From assembly GCF_900176595.1 (NCBI RefSeq), contig NZ_LT838813.1, positions 2,684,001 to 2,748,000 on the forward strand: a DNA stretch of 64,000 bases, written 5' to 3'. Of this stretch, positions 35,051 to 44,935 are shown in pieces (within the stretch, counting starts at the first letter, position 1; every line of letters begins with the position of its first letter). Under the pieces are notes generated by a model. It was not told where the DNA came from and searched no databases. It was given only the letters and a program-made list of their open reading frames with translations. The DNA is from Aquiflexum balticum DSM 16537 (GTDB lineage Bacteria; Bacteroidota; Bacteroidia; Cytophagales; Cyclobacteriaceae). Both the position numbers and the translations under genes were made by a program.

Positions 35051-36081
35051 ATCAACCCTGCTGATTCCCTGTCTACCAAAGGACTTAGATCGAAGCTGTT
35101 TGAATCGGAAATACTTTTCCTAAGTTCTTCATCCAGTTTTTTGGCTTCGGTTTTGATCATTTTCAAAAAATGGGCGGTTTCGATCTGGGGGCTTTTTGGA
35201 TCAATGATTTCAAGGATTCCTATGATATTTGCCAGTTTTGACCGCATCAAATGAGATTGGTTGAAGGTAACCGTTTTGAGGTACTGACTTTGTTTATGAA
35301 TGAGATTTTCCGATTTTTTCCTTTCGGAAATATCGAAAAAGCAACCTACCATTATTTCAGGTTTTCCGTTGTTTTCCCATTTGATGACCTTTCCATATCC
35401 AAGGACCCATATATCTTTTTTGTGCCGGTTTTTGATTCTGAATTCACAGTGGAAAGGATGTTTTCCAAAAGTGTTGAAGTGCTCTTTAAGCTCTAGTTCT
35501 ACTTTAGGCTTATCGCCGGGATGGATATGTTTTTTCCACTTGACATTTTTTCTGCCTCTGCCATTAAGCAGTGGGTTATAACCAAACATTTCATTAAGAG
35601 AGAGACTCAATTGGTCTGATTGATCAGCAATATCCCAATTCCAGAATCCGATAAGGTTGTCATCAAGCAATCCTTCCATCAAGTCGTGTCTTGCATGGAG
35701 ATTATTGACCGTTTCAGGGAATTCTACTTCTTTTTCTTTTTTCGGACTAACCTTATGACCTATTCCTGAAATAGAATAATGATTTACTTTACTTGTAATT
35801 GTAAATTCCCATCTTGTCCAATAAAAATCACTTCCATCGGATTTAACTTTTCGCAAATCGATTATAAATTTTCTTTCTCCTTTTTCTAAGGATTTTTTGA
35901 GGAGAAATTCATAATTTGAAAAATCTTTGTAATAAACCAATTCAGAAAAAGAGGATTTGATTAGCGGGTGATTCAGAAATTGACATTGGTTTTGAAGAAA
36001 TTCATTGGCATCCAATACAATTCCTTTTTCATCCAATTGGATGAAATAGAAATAGTCAGAAGCTTGAATTAAGCTATTCAT
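35047..36081 (-). CDS. PAS-domain protein with a kinase-like dimerisation helix but no ATPase domain
   Basis: The 344 residues contain two PAS-fold domains (about 1-115 and 135-255, the second with the PAS/PAC ending GKPEIMVGCFFDISERKKSE) and a helical hairpin TVTFNQSHLMRSKLANIIGI that resembles the H-box of histidine kinases, with a His followed by LMRSKL where RxPL is usual. The protein ends about 65 residues later, with no N, G1 or G2 box, so it cannot bind ATP like a kinase. No membrane segment is present. It may sense a ligand and receive or relay phosphate through a partner, or act by hetero-dimer formation. Confidence 0.8.
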   Translation of the reverse strand: MNSLIQASDYFYFIQLDEKGIVLDANEFLQNQCQFLNHPLIKSSFSELVYYKDFSNYEFLLKKSLEKGERKFIIDLRKVKSDGSDFYWTRWEFTITSKVNHYSISGIGHKVSPKKEKEVEFPETVNNLHARHDLMEGLLDDNLIGFWNWDIADQSDQLSLSLNEMFGYNPLLNGRGRKNVKWKKHIHPGDKPKVELELKEHFNTFGKHPFHCEFRIKNRHKKDIWVLGYGKVIKWENNGKPEIMVGCFFDISERKKSENLIHKQSQYLKTVTFNQSHLMRSKLANIIGILEIIDPKSPQIETAHFLKMIKTEAKKLDEELRKSISDSNSFDLSPLVDRESAGLI

Positions 36082-36193
36082 AGGTAAATAGGTTGAGCTT
36101 TGTTGATATTGTAAAAATTTAAAAAATTAACAATACGACAAAGGACATAAATAATAATGTAAAAAGCAAAAATTAAGGTTTAAAATTATTAAT

Positions 36194-36796
36194 ATGGAGT
36201 TTTCTCATTTGCTAAATAGAAAAGAATTCGGTTCAATTTCCAACTTAGGCAATGTAATGTCGATTGAAGAGGCCTTGGAACTATTAAATTCCTGGGTAAA
36301 AAATGAAAAACTTGTTTTTCATATGAAGCAGGTTGGCCATTTAATGAGAGCTTATGCGGCAGCAAAAATGTACGACACGGAGACCCAATACCTGTGGTAT
36401 CTTGCAGGATTGCTGCATGATGCAGATTGGGATCAGTGGCCTGATGAGCATTGCCGAAAAATCATCGAGGAACTGGAAGCAAGAAATCAGGATCCAAGAT
36501 TAATGAAAGCAATCGCTAGTCATGGGCCAAGCTATTTTGGAGTCGAGCCTGAATCAGAGATGGATAAAATGTTGTATGCTTTTGATGAATTATCCGGTTT
36601 TGTCCATGCATATTCTCTAATGAGGCCACAGGGATATGAGGAAATGGAAGTCAAAGGGGTCAAAAAAAGGCTAAAAGATAAAGGTTTTGCTGCGCAAGTT
36701 AGTAGGGAGGATATTGCAGATGCTTCAGAAAGGGCTGAAATTCCAGTCGAGGATCTGATCCAATTCGTGATTGACAATCAGCTTAGACAAGTTTAG
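36194..36796 (+). CDS. HD-domain protein
   Basis: This 200-residue cytoplasmic protein shows the HD metal-binding pattern: His in HMKQVGHLMRAYA, the HD pair in LAGLLHDADWDQW, and later IASHGPSYFG and AFDELSGFVHAY. It probably is a phosphohydrolase of a nucleotide or similar substrate. The C-terminal helix (FAAQVSREDIADASERAEIP) follows the core. The substrate is unknown. It is transcribed divergently from the PAS protein with 112 bases between. Confidence 0.8.
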   Translation: MEFSHLLNRKEFGSISNLGNVMSIEEALELLNSWVKNEKLVFHMKQVGHLMRAYAAAKMYDTETQYLWYLAGLLHDADWDQWPDEHCRKIIEELEARNQDPRLMKAIASHGPSYFGVEPESEMDKMLYAFDELSGFVHAYSLMRPQGYEEMEVKGVKKRLKDKGFAAQVSREDIADASERAEIPVEDLIQFVIDNQLRQV

Positions 36797-36866
36797 GCTG
36801 GTTCTCAGAGCGAAATACGCCTAAGCCAATCCAAATTGAAAACCTAGTTTTATTTTGGCCTGAATA

Positions 36867-38030
36867 TTATTCAGGAGTATTCCCAAGCGAAAGGCTGTTG
36901 GATTGGCGGTCGTCAATCTCCTTTGCATACGTCCAAAAGGCTGATTCACTTTTTAAAAACAGGCCGGTATTTGCTGCAACGAACACTCTTTCTCCAAACA
37001 ACCGAACATCATTTATATCTGATAACTCCAAGCCTTGGGTATCAATTTTCTTAAAGTTTATGGGTTGACCCGTAAATTCATTGAATTCCATGGCTTCGAA
37101 AATATTGCCTCCTAAAAAGGTTATCAATCGGTTTCCCAGTGCACGGAACTCTATTCTAAAAGGCAACGTTGCTATCGGCCTAAGATCTTCTAATGAACCT
37201 GACAAAGACAGGTACAGGATGTTATCGTCCCAGGCAACCAGTTTGCCATTGCTGAGAATGGTGTGCCCCAAGTGATAAAAGACCCCTTCATAATTTGCGT
37301 CAACTTTAGACAGCTTTCCATTTTTATCTACAAAATAGGTTCCTGCATTTAACCCACAATTGTGGACAAAGGAAACTAACCAACCTTCTCCGAAACGGCT
37401 CATTTTACCTGGTCTGTCTAAATCACAATTCGGGTTTCTGATTCCAAGTTGTGCTATATCAACCTTGATGATACCGGTGGTGTCCTGGGAGAGGCCATAG
37501 TTGCTCGTATGTTTTTCCAGATCAAAAATGTATAGATTTCGCTGATTCTTCACATGAACAAAAGCCAAAAGCAGATTATCGTTCAATTCAAATAGGCCTA
37601 GGTTTTCTCCTCCCCACATGTAGGCATCCTCGTAGGATTGGCCCAATGCATACGGCAAAAAAATGCTCTCCGGATTCCTTGTTTGGTTTACATAATACAC
37701 TATAAACGACCTCAAGTAGTTATTGACCCCCACCGCGTAATCGTTACTGAAAGTTTGCTGATGGACTTGATTGTTTAATGCGTAGCAGCAAAGCTGTTCA
37801 ACGGATAGATCATCGGAAATATACCCAGGGTTTGACCGGTCAGAGTAAAACAGCCGATTAGAGAGTATTTCAATTTTTCCGACATTGATTGAATTTCCTG
37901 CAAAGTTGCCATTGGGGACTCTTTCAAATATTTCAATTTCTTTTTCGGGCTGTGGATCGTCGTTTTTGTTGCAAGAGACCAAAGCCAAGACGGTCGCAAA
38001 AAGCAGAGAAAATGGGATTATTTTACTCAT
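36867..38030 (-). CDS. Lipoprotein of unknown function
   Basis: This 387-residue protein has a type II signal peptide (lipobox LALVSC, Cys near residue 20) followed by an acidic linker NKNDDPQPEKE. The body is beta-rich with repeated short strands, such as GKIEILSNRLFYS, KIDTQGLELSDINDVRLFGERVFVAAN and SNGKLVAWDDNILYLS, and looks like a beta-propeller. A Cys-Cys pair (EQLCCYALNNQ) and two more Cys (NPNCDLDRP, HNCGLNAG) may form disulfides. I recognise no family. Single gene. Confidence 0.65.
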   Translation of the reverse strand: MSKIIPFSLLFATVLALVSCNKNDDPQPEKEIEIFERVPNGNFAGNSINVGKIEILSNRLFYSDRSNPGYISDDLSVEQLCCYALNNQVHQQTFSNDYAVGVNNYLRSFIVYYVNQTRNPESIFLPYALGQSYEDAYMWGGENLGLFELNDNLLLAFVHVKNQRNLYIFDLEKHTSNYGLSQDTTGIIKVDIAQLGIRNPNCDLDRPGKMSRFGEGWLVSFVHNCGLNAGTYFVDKNGKLSKVDANYEGVFYHLGHTILSNGKLVAWDDNILYLSLSGSLEDLRPIATLPFRIEFRALGNRLITFLGGNIFEAMEFNEFTGQPINFKKIDTQGLELSDINDVRLFGERVFVAANTGLFLKSESAFWTYAKEIDDRQSNSLSLGNTPE

Positions 38031-38138
38031 TGGTAAGAGGGTGCTAATTCAAACAATACAAATGTAGTTAGTTTCAACTAAATGAATCGGATTTTTTTAA
38101 AATCTTTGCGGCTTTCGAAGAAATAAAAAAAAAAGAGC

Positions 38139-38657
38139 TTATTCAGCCCCTTCTTCATATTCTCTTAATTCTGCCTCCACTTGGTTTAGCGGCCTCAGGT
38201 TTGCCGGAATCGGCGGATTGAGTTCCTCCTCTTTTTCATAAGGGAAAACTTCCACTATCGGGCTTTCGGTTACCTCAGGAACTCTAAAAGAAACCAACAT
38301 ATTGCTTAAGCTTTCATAGATACGGTCATATGCCTCTTTGACATCATGTGCAGTTACCAGCATAAATTGGGTGACTTTCTTTTCCTTGCCACTGTCGCCA
38401 TCTGTTACAATATAGCTGATCTTGCACTTGTGCCAGATGTCTATGTCTTCAAAGAAAAAAACATCCACAAAATTGCTTTTGCTGATGTTTGTCACCTGAA
38501 AATCACCTCTGATGACAGAACCCAACATATCATAAATCCTGGCCTCAGCTTCCGTAAAAGATACCGCATCTACCAGGTACTGTTCAGAAACATTTTTGAG
38601 CAATCCCTGCTCATTTTCTTTGGCGTATTTAACCTTACACAAAAACCAAATCCTCAT
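38139..38657 (-). CDS. DUF4494 domain protein
   Basis: The 172-residue cytoplasmic protein matches DUF4494, a family seen almost only in Bacteroidota: it starts with WFLCKVKYAKENEQGLLKNVSEQYLVDAVSF and has the repeated EAEARIYDM and HDVKEAYDRIYESL segments. The function is unknown. The C-terminus is acidic and Pro-rich. It stands alone. Confidence 0.85.
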   Translation of the reverse strand: MRIWFLCKVKYAKENEQGLLKNVSEQYLVDAVSFTEAEARIYDMLGSVIRGDFQVTNISKSNFVDVFFFEDIDIWHKCKISYIVTDGDSGKEKKVTQFMLVTAHDVKEAYDRIYESLSNMLVSFRVPEVTESPIVEVFPYEKEEELNPPIPANLRPLNQVEAELREYEEGAE

Positions 38658-38777
38658 ACTTGATCAATATTTTATTAGAGCAGCGAAGGTAATGGATATT
38701 GGTAAAAGCAACAATGAAAAATATTGATTTAGAAATCTTTTAAAAAATCCCGTATATTTTGAAGGAATCAAAAATAC

Positions 38778-41069
38778 ATGTGGCAAAAAATCATTTATAG
38801 CTTTCCGGTTCAGTTATTGTTTTTACACCTGAAGAAAAACCTGTTATTGTTATCCTTATGGTTTCTCTTGCTGTTGATAGCATTCCAAAGTTTTGGGACG
38901 GTCATCGGTCTGCCATATCTTTTGTTGGATCCCGAATACCTCAACAGGGTATCCTGGCAAGGTTTTTTCTTTGTGGGCGTAGCATTGGGGGTATTTACCA
39001 TGTCATTTCATATGACCACCTATATTTTGGATGGGGCAAAATTCAAGTTTTTGGCTGTGATCCCAAGACCTTTCATCCAGTATTGTCTTAATAATTCGAT
39101 CGTACCACTTATTTTTTATATCCTTTACCTTTTTGCATTTATAAGTTTTCAATTGGATAATGAACATGAAAATAACTGGGTCGTCCTAAATTATTTCTTG
39201 GGTTTTTCAGGAGGGACTATTTTAACCTATACTTTGTTGTTTTTGTATTTCGGACTTACCAACAAAGATTTTTTCATCCTTTTTGCAGGCAGTGTTGAAA
39301 AGAGGTTGAGAAAAACCAAATTACCTAGGGCAAATATGCTCAGAAGAATCAAAGAGAGTCAAAAGCAAAAGGATAAAGTGGCAGATTACTTGGATATCAG
39401 TTTTAGGTTCAAGGAAATCAGACAGGATCTTTCCAGGTTTGAATCCCATCAATTACTTCGGGTTTTTGATCAAAATCACCTGAATATGTTCATCATACAG
39501 ACAGTCTTGATCAGCCTGATATTGGTCATGGGCTTGTTTAGAGAAAATCCTTTGTTGCAAATTCCCGCTGCTGCAAGTGGCATGTTACTTTTCTCCATAT
39601 TGACAATGGTAGTAGGGGCATTTACTTTTTGGTTGAGGGAATGGGCAACTCCTGTAGTATTGGTAGGGATTCTACTTTTTAATTATGTGTCAAATACTGA
39701 ATGGCTTAACAGGCCCCATACTGCATTTGGTTTGGATTATGATATGGAACCTGCTGCATATAATCTGGGAAATTTGAAGGTAATGCTTCATCAAGACAGT
39801 GTGGAAAAGGATAGAAAATTTACGCTGGAAATTCTGGAGAACTGGCGCAAAAAATTCCCTGCAAATGAAAAACCCAAAATGGTCTTCGTAGCGGTCAGTG
39901 GGGGTGGGCAAAGGGCTGCTTTATGGACTTTGAAAGTTCTCCAAGAAGCTGAAATTGCTTCAGAAGGAAGGATTTTTCGGCATACTCAAATGATCAGCGG
40001 GGCATCGGGAGGAGTAATTGGGGCTGCGTTTTTTAGAGAACTGTATCTGAGAAATCAGTTTGATCAAAAAACCGATTATTTAAAGGAAAAGTATCTTGAT
40101 CAGATTTCTTCTGATAACCTCAATCCTATTATTTTCACCCTCTTGGTAAATGATATGTTGATCAGAAACCAATACTTTGAATACAATGGGAGAAGATACC
40201 TTAAGGATAGAGGGTTTGCTTTTGAAAGCCAATTGAACATCAATACAGAAGGAGTGATGGATAAAACCATTTCGGAATATTTGGAGCCGGAATATAACTC
40301 TCAGATTCCCATGTTACCGATTACACCTTTGATAACCAATGATGGCCGAAAATTGATCATTGCACCATATTCCATGTCCTACATGGGAATATCATTGGAC
40401 CGAACAGAAGGATTTGATGAGAAAAGCCAATCTATTGATTTTCAAAGAATGTTTGCCGAGCATGAAGCAAAAAATTTAAGGTTTATAAGCGCCCTTAGAA
40501 TGGGGGCAACTTTTCCTTTTATTACGCCAAATATTCAACTTCCATCCAAACCATTAATGCAGACAATGGATTCCGGTCTTTCGGATAACTTTGGCGTCCA
40601 GGATGCTTTACGTTTTATTTATGTTTTTCAGGAATGGATAAAGGAAAATACTTCGGGGGTGGTTTTAATTACTATCAGGGATTCTGAAAAATTTACTGAA
40701 ATTGAACAAAAGCCATTACCCAGATTTTTTGAGAAACTGTTTACACCGGTCAAAAATATTTACATCAATTGGGACAATGTACAGACCCTGAACAATGAAG
40801 TGCTTTTTACAAGGATGAAAGAAACCATGGATTTTGAATTGGAGAGAATTGAATTTGAATATTCCACTTTACAATATCTCAGAGATAGAGGTTTGGCCGA
40901 TCAATTGGGGCCATTTAGTCCTATCGATCAGGATATACAACGCGCTTCTTTAAATTGGAGACTTACGGCAAGAGAAAAAAAATCCATCATTGACAATATC
41001 AACAGCACTCAAAACAGGCTTTCATTGGAGAAAATAAAGCGCTTGGGGTTATTAACTCCTATGCCTTAA
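38778..41069 (+). CDS. Membrane-anchored patatin-like phospholipase
   Basis: The 763-residue protein has an N-terminal membrane part with several hydrophobic segments (about 15-45, 57-75, 105-125, 138-160 and 235-310). A patatin domain follows from about residue 365: oxyanion loop VSGGGQRAALW, nucleophile Ser in SGASGGVIGA (near residue 410) and catalytic Asp in MDSGLSDNFG (near residue 597). It is therefore a predicted Ser/Asp lipid acyl hydrolase at the inner membrane. Physiological lipid and orientation are unknown. Its TAA interlocks with that of the converging antiporter gene. Confidence 0.85.
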   Translation: MWQKIIYSFPVQLLFLHLKKNLLLLSLWFLLLLIAFQSFGTVIGLPYLLLDPEYLNRVSWQGFFFVGVALGVFTMSFHMTTYILDGAKFKFLAVIPRPFIQYCLNNSIVPLIFYILYLFAFISFQLDNEHENNWVVLNYFLGFSGGTILTYTLLFLYFGLTNKDFFILFAGSVEKRLRKTKLPRANMLRRIKESQKQKDKVADYLDISFRFKEIRQDLSRFESHQLLRVFDQNHLNMFIIQTVLISLILVMGLFRENPLLQIPAAASGMLLFSILTMVVGAFTFWLREWATPVVLVGILLFNYVSNTEWLNRPHTAFGLDYDMEPAAYNLGNLKVMLHQDSVEKDRKFTLEILENWRKKFPANEKPKMVFVAVSGGGQRAALWTLKVLQEAEIASEGRIFRHTQMISGASGGVIGAAFFRELYLRNQFDQKTDYLKEKYLDQISSDNLNPIIFTLLVNDMLIRNQYFEYNGRRYLKDRGFAFESQLNINTEGVMDKTISEYLEPEYNSQIPMLPITPLITNDGRKLIIAPYSMSYMGISLDRTEGFDEKSQSIDFQRMFAEHEAKNLRFISALRMGATFPFITPNIQLPSKPLMQTMDSGLSDNFGVQDALRFIYVFQEWIKENTSGVVLITIRDSEKFTEIEQKPLPRFFEKLFTPVKNIYINWDNVQTLNNEVLFTRMKETMDFELERIEFEYSTLQYLRDRGLADQLGPFSPIDQDIQRASLNWRLTAREKKSIIDNINSTQNRLSLEKIKRLGLLTPMP

Positions 41070-43078
41070 TCCACTTCAATTTCTTTCTGAAAAGCTTCAA
41101 TTGCTTCAATTTTTCCCACGACATACACGGTATCTCCAAGTTTTAGCTTTTGATCACCGGTAATTTCCGTGATGGTTCTATCCCCTCTTTTGATGGCCAC
41201 CACGTTTACACCGATTTTTTCCCTAATGCCGGCTTCTTTAATTGGAATATTGATAAATGCTCCTGTATCTTTTTCAACTTTGAGGCTTACAAAATTGATT
41301 TCAGGCAAATCAATTTTGAACCTTGAAGTAACATCTGTGGTACCCCTGAACATTTCATAGTTGTGTGACCTTACTTCAGCAGTGAATTCCTCAATATCGT
41401 GCCGTGGAATCAGGTATTTGTGAAGAACCCTGTGGAATATTTCTATGGACGTTTCAAATTCCTCAGGTATCACCTCATCTGCACCAAGCTTATGGTTTTC
41501 TTCCATTTCATTGACATACCTGGTTCTCACAATGACATAGGGATTATGGGTAATATGCCTTATTGCAGTTATGATTCTTTTTGTAGCCTCCGCATTCGAA
41601 ATTGCTATTACTGCTACTCGCGCTTTATGTATATTGATGTGCTCAAGAACAGATTCATTGGCGGCATCGCCGTACATAATTGGTTCTCCTTTCAATGCTT
41701 CAGCCCTAACTGTCTCGGGATTCATTTCAATAATGGCATAGGGGATGTTTGCCGATTTTGCTGCTTTGGAAAGGTTGTGCCCGTTTAATCCATATCCTAT
41801 GATGACCAAATGATCTGTCAAAGATGGGTCTTCAATGGAAGGTTCAGGGATGTTTTCATTACCAAATCTTTTGTTCAGCCTGCTTGGAAGGGGTAAATTG
41901 AGTATACCGCACGCTAACTCCTCTCTCTTTTTCAGAACAAAAGGAGTGACGGCCATGGTAATGATCGAAATCGCAAGAAAATACTGGTAGGTTTCTGCAT
42001 CAAACAAACTATATGTCATGCCTACTTTTGCCAATAAAAGCGAAAATTCACCCACTTGAAAAATTGATAAGCCAACCATAAATGCTTCCTTGAATCCTTG
42101 ACCAATTGCTCTTACTGAAATAGAAGCAATTACAAACTTCACCACAAAAGTCAGAAGTGTCAGACCTATAATCACAAAAATATGGGAGAATAGGAAGGTA
42201 ATGTCAAACAACATTCCTACTGAAACAAAGAAGAAGCTTAGAAACACCTCCCTGAAGGGAAGGATTTTCCCTGTTGCATGATGGCTGTAATCAGATTCAC
42301 TGATAATCAGTCCTGCCAGGAAGGCCCCCAATCCCAATGAAAGCCCTAGAAGTGAAGTCAGGTATGCTACTGCAAAACAAATGACAATGATACTCAACAA
42401 AAACAATTCTTCATTTCTTGATTTTGCTATCCTGAACAAAAGATTAGGCACCAGGTATTTGGCACTTACTATTGTAATCAAAATAACTACTGTGCCTTTT
42501 ATTGCCATCAGAAACAGCGATAAGGCAATGTTATCACTTTCTCCAGCCAGCATGGGAGTGAAAAGCATCAAGGGTACAATCACTACATCTTGGAAAATCA
42601 AAATCGCCAAAGTGGTCCTGCCGGGAATCGTATTGACCTGACCACCTTCCTGTAATAGCTTTAGCACAATTGCAGTACTGCTCAGGGAGAAAAGAAATCC
42701 AATAAAAACTGCTACATTCCAATCAAAACCCAGGAAATATGATATAAAAGTAGTGACCAAAATTGTAATGGATACCTGTAATGAACCACCGATAAAAACT
42801 GCTTTTTTGATGGAAAGAAGACTTTTTAAGGAAAACTCCATCCCAATGACAAAAAGTAGCAAGATTACGCCTATCTCAGAGAGAACCTCAACAGTTGTAG
42901 AAGCCTGAACCAATGATAAGCCATAAGGGCCTGCAATCGCACCGGTAAACAAAAAACCGATTATGGTGGGTATTTTAAGCCTCATAAAGAGTAAAATCAC
43001 CAATGTAGCAAGTCCGAAAATCAGGACAATATCTGACAACATGGGCAATTCAACTGAAGCTAAAAGGTAGGTTAACAT
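41066..43078 (-). CDS. Kef-type monovalent cation:proton antiporter
   Basis: The 670 residues contain about 12 membrane helices of the CPA2 type (residues 8-385, with FLAGLIISESDYSHHATG and the helix pair FLFSLSSTAIVLKLL), a TrkA-N nucleotide-binding domain (HLVIIGYGLNGHNLSKAAK near 418) and a TrkA-C domain at the end. This is the KefB/KefC-like arrangement, exchanging K+ or Na+ for protons under nucleotide or redox control. No KefF/KefG ancillary gene is next to it. Confidence 0.9.
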   Translation of the reverse strand: MLTYLLASVELPMLSDIVLIFGLATLVILLFMRLKIPTIIGFLFTGAIAGPYGLSLVQASTTVEVLSEIGVILLLFVIGMEFSLKSLLSIKKAVFIGGSLQVSITILVTTFISYFLGFDWNVAVFIGFLFSLSSTAIVLKLLQEGGQVNTIPGRTTLAILIFQDVVIVPLMLFTPMLAGESDNIALSLFLMAIKGTVVILITIVSAKYLVPNLLFRIAKSRNEELFLLSIIVICFAVAYLTSLLGLSLGLGAFLAGLIISESDYSHHATGKILPFREVFLSFFFVSVGMLFDITFLFSHIFVIIGLTLLTFVVKFVIASISVRAIGQGFKEAFMVGLSIFQVGEFSLLLAKVGMTYSLFDAETYQYFLAISIITMAVTPFVLKKREELACGILNLPLPSRLNKRFGNENIPEPSIEDPSLTDHLVIIGYGLNGHNLSKAAKSANIPYAIIEMNPETVRAEALKGEPIMYGDAANESVLEHINIHKARVAVIAISNAEATKRIITAIRHITHNPYVIVRTRYVNEMEENHKLGADEVIPEEFETSIEIFHRVLHKYLIPRHDIEEFTAEVRSHNYEMFRGTTDVTSRFKIDLPEINFVSLKVEKDTGAFINIPIKEAGIREKIGVNVVAIKRGDRTITEITGDQKLKLGDTVYVVGKIEAIEAFQKEIEVD

Positions 43079-43157
43079 AAAAGAAAATTATTTTTAATTA
43101 AATTGTATTTAGTCAAAAATACAATATTGAATCTTAATAACTCCCTTTTAATTGAAA

Positions 43158-43637
43158 TCAATAGGCCAATCCAAGTTTTTTATAAATAAAGTGCATCAAC
43201 CAAGCAGGGCCTATCAATAAAAACTGTAGGTCCTTGAAAAAGGAAGGTTTCTGACCTTCAATCTTATGTCCATAAAATTGGAAAATCCAGGCTAAAATGA
43301 AAATAACGACGCTTACAGTCCATAAAGGAACAGGCGAAATCAAATCAATTAAATTGGCCAGAGCGAGACAAAGAGCAGAAAAGAAAAACATGCCCAAAGC
43401 CAAGGGCGGCGACAGCGAAACATAGTAAAGCAGGATAAAGATCAAAATCAAAGTGGCCCAATTGGCAAATCCATGTAAAAAAGGTAATAGGGTTGAAAGT
43501 TGCTCAGAAGGAATGCTGAAAACCAATCCCACTATACTGAAAAATATGGCAGGAACACAAATCCAATGTATGGTTTTGTTTGTTTCATTTTGATGGCTTT
43601 GGCCATATTCCAATAACAATTCATCAATTTTTCTCAT
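43158..43637 (-). CDS. Mpo1-like (DUF962) membrane protein
   Basis: This 159-residue protein has the DUF962 signature: SHQNETNKTIHWICVP near the N-terminus (H15, H24) and GHKIEGQKPSF near the C-terminus, with four hydrophobic helices between. In yeast, Mpo1 is an iron-dependent dioxygenase that alpha-oxidises 2-hydroxy fatty acids, and these His residues are its metal ligands. A similar role on 2-hydroxy acyl chains, which occur in Bacteroidota sphingolipids and lipid A, is plausible but unproven. Confidence 0.85.
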   Translation of the reverse strand: MRKIDELLLEYGQSHQNETNKTIHWICVPAIFFSIVGLVFSIPSEQLSTLLPFLHGFANWATLILIFILLYYVSLSPPLALGMFFFSALCLALANLIDLISPVPLWTVSVVIFILAWIFQFYGHKIEGQKPSFFKDLQFLLIGPAWLMHFIYKKLGLAY

Positions 43638-43761
43638 GGTAACATTGGGTAGGTTGAAGGTAGTTAAATCAAAGTATGGAAATAATGAGTTGGGCTAATT
43701 TTGGAATATCTGCATTAAATTAATAAATAGCCTGAAATATCTCTAATCTGAAAAAAAAATA

Positions 43762-44883
43762 ATGTTGAGTTTTTGGGAAAAGACGCATTTTTTAAACTTT
43801 GACCTGATTGTGATCGGAGGGGGTATAGTCGGTCTTTCGACAGCCATACAGTACAAAAAGCAGTTTCCTGGAAAAAAAGTACTGGTTTTGGAGCGAGGCC
43901 TATTTCCAAGTGGGGCAAGTACCAAAAATGCTGGTTTTGCCTGTTTTGGCAGCTTGACTGAAATTTTGGATGACCTCTGTCATCATTCAGAACTAGAAGT
44001 TCTCAACCTTGTGAAAAAAAGGTATTCAGGACTTTGTGCCATCAGAGAGGAGTTTGGAGATGAAGCTTTGGGATATCAAGCAACAAGTGGATTTGAATTG
44101 ATTACTGAAAATGAGATTGCCGATTTGAAGCAACTCGGTAAAATCAATGATCTCTTATATCCGCTTTTCGGTAATTCGGTTTTTGAGGAGCTCAAGGATA
44201 TTTCAAGATTTGGATTTTCAAAAAAAGTCCTGAAAGTTATCCAAAACAAATATGAAGGCGAGTTGGACTCGGGAAAGTTTATCCAATCCCTATGGGACAG
44301 ATGTCAGCATTTGAACATTAAGATTCTGACAGGTGCAGAAGTCAGGCATTTGGATATTGAAAAAAGTGAAGTCATAGTAGGGGAAAGAGAAAGTGGGATT
44401 ACTTTCAAATCAGAAAAAATTGCTGTCTGCACCAATGCCTTTACCAAAAATCTAATTCCCGAATTGGATATAGTGCCCGGTAGGGGATTGGTCATGGTCA
44501 CCAAAAAACTCCCCAAAACCATACCATGGATCGGTTCTTTTCATTATGATAAGGGTTTTGTTTACTTCCGAAATGTGGATAATAGAATATTATTAGGAGG
44601 GGGAAGAAATATTGATTTCATAGGTGAACGGAGTACTGATTTGGTTATTAATGATAAAATCCGGAATTATTTGAAAGAAATATACAGTGAAATCATCATG
44701 CCTGGAGATCCTCCTGAATTAGAAATGGAATGGTCAGGAATCATGGCCTTTGGTGATTCCAAAACTCCAATTGTGAAAATGGTAAACAACCATGTAGGAG
44801 TCGCTGTCAGGTTAGGAGGAATGGGGGTAGCAATAGGATGGCAAACAGCCGGAGAATTGGTTGCTTTATTATCAAAAGTGTAA
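43762..44883 (+). CDS. FAD-dependent oxidoreductase (DAO family)
   Basis: This 373-residue protein has the dinucleotide motif VIGGGIVGLSTAIQY near residue 19, the KVLVLERGLFPSGAS strand with a KNAGFAC segment, and the C-terminal GHxG-type end VGVAVRLGGMGVAIGW. It belongs to the D-amino acid oxidase/glycine oxidase-like group; substrate unknown. The Cys in GFACFG is close to the isoalloxazine region. It precedes the NhaC-type antiporter by 53 bases, so the two may be cotranscribed. Confidence 0.85.
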   Translation: MLSFWEKTHFLNFDLIVIGGGIVGLSTAIQYKKQFPGKKVLVLERGLFPSGASTKNAGFACFGSLTEILDDLCHHSELEVLNLVKKRYSGLCAIREEFGDEALGYQATSGFELITENEIADLKQLGKINDLLYPLFGNSVFEELKDISRFGFSKKVLKVIQNKYEGELDSGKFIQSLWDRCQHLNIKILTGAEVRHLDIEKSEVIVGERESGITFKSEKIAVCTNAFTKNLIPELDIVPGRGLVMVTKKLPKTIPWIGSFHYDKGFVYFRNVDNRILLGGGRNIDFIGERSTDLVINDKIRNYLKEIYSEIIMPGDPPELEMEWSGIMAFGDSKTPIVKMVNNHVGVAVRLGGMGVAIGWQTAGELVALLSKV

Positions 44884-44935
44884 TATTCCAAAAAATTACT
44901 AAATTCAATTTTTAAAATTTTCAAAAAACCCTTTG

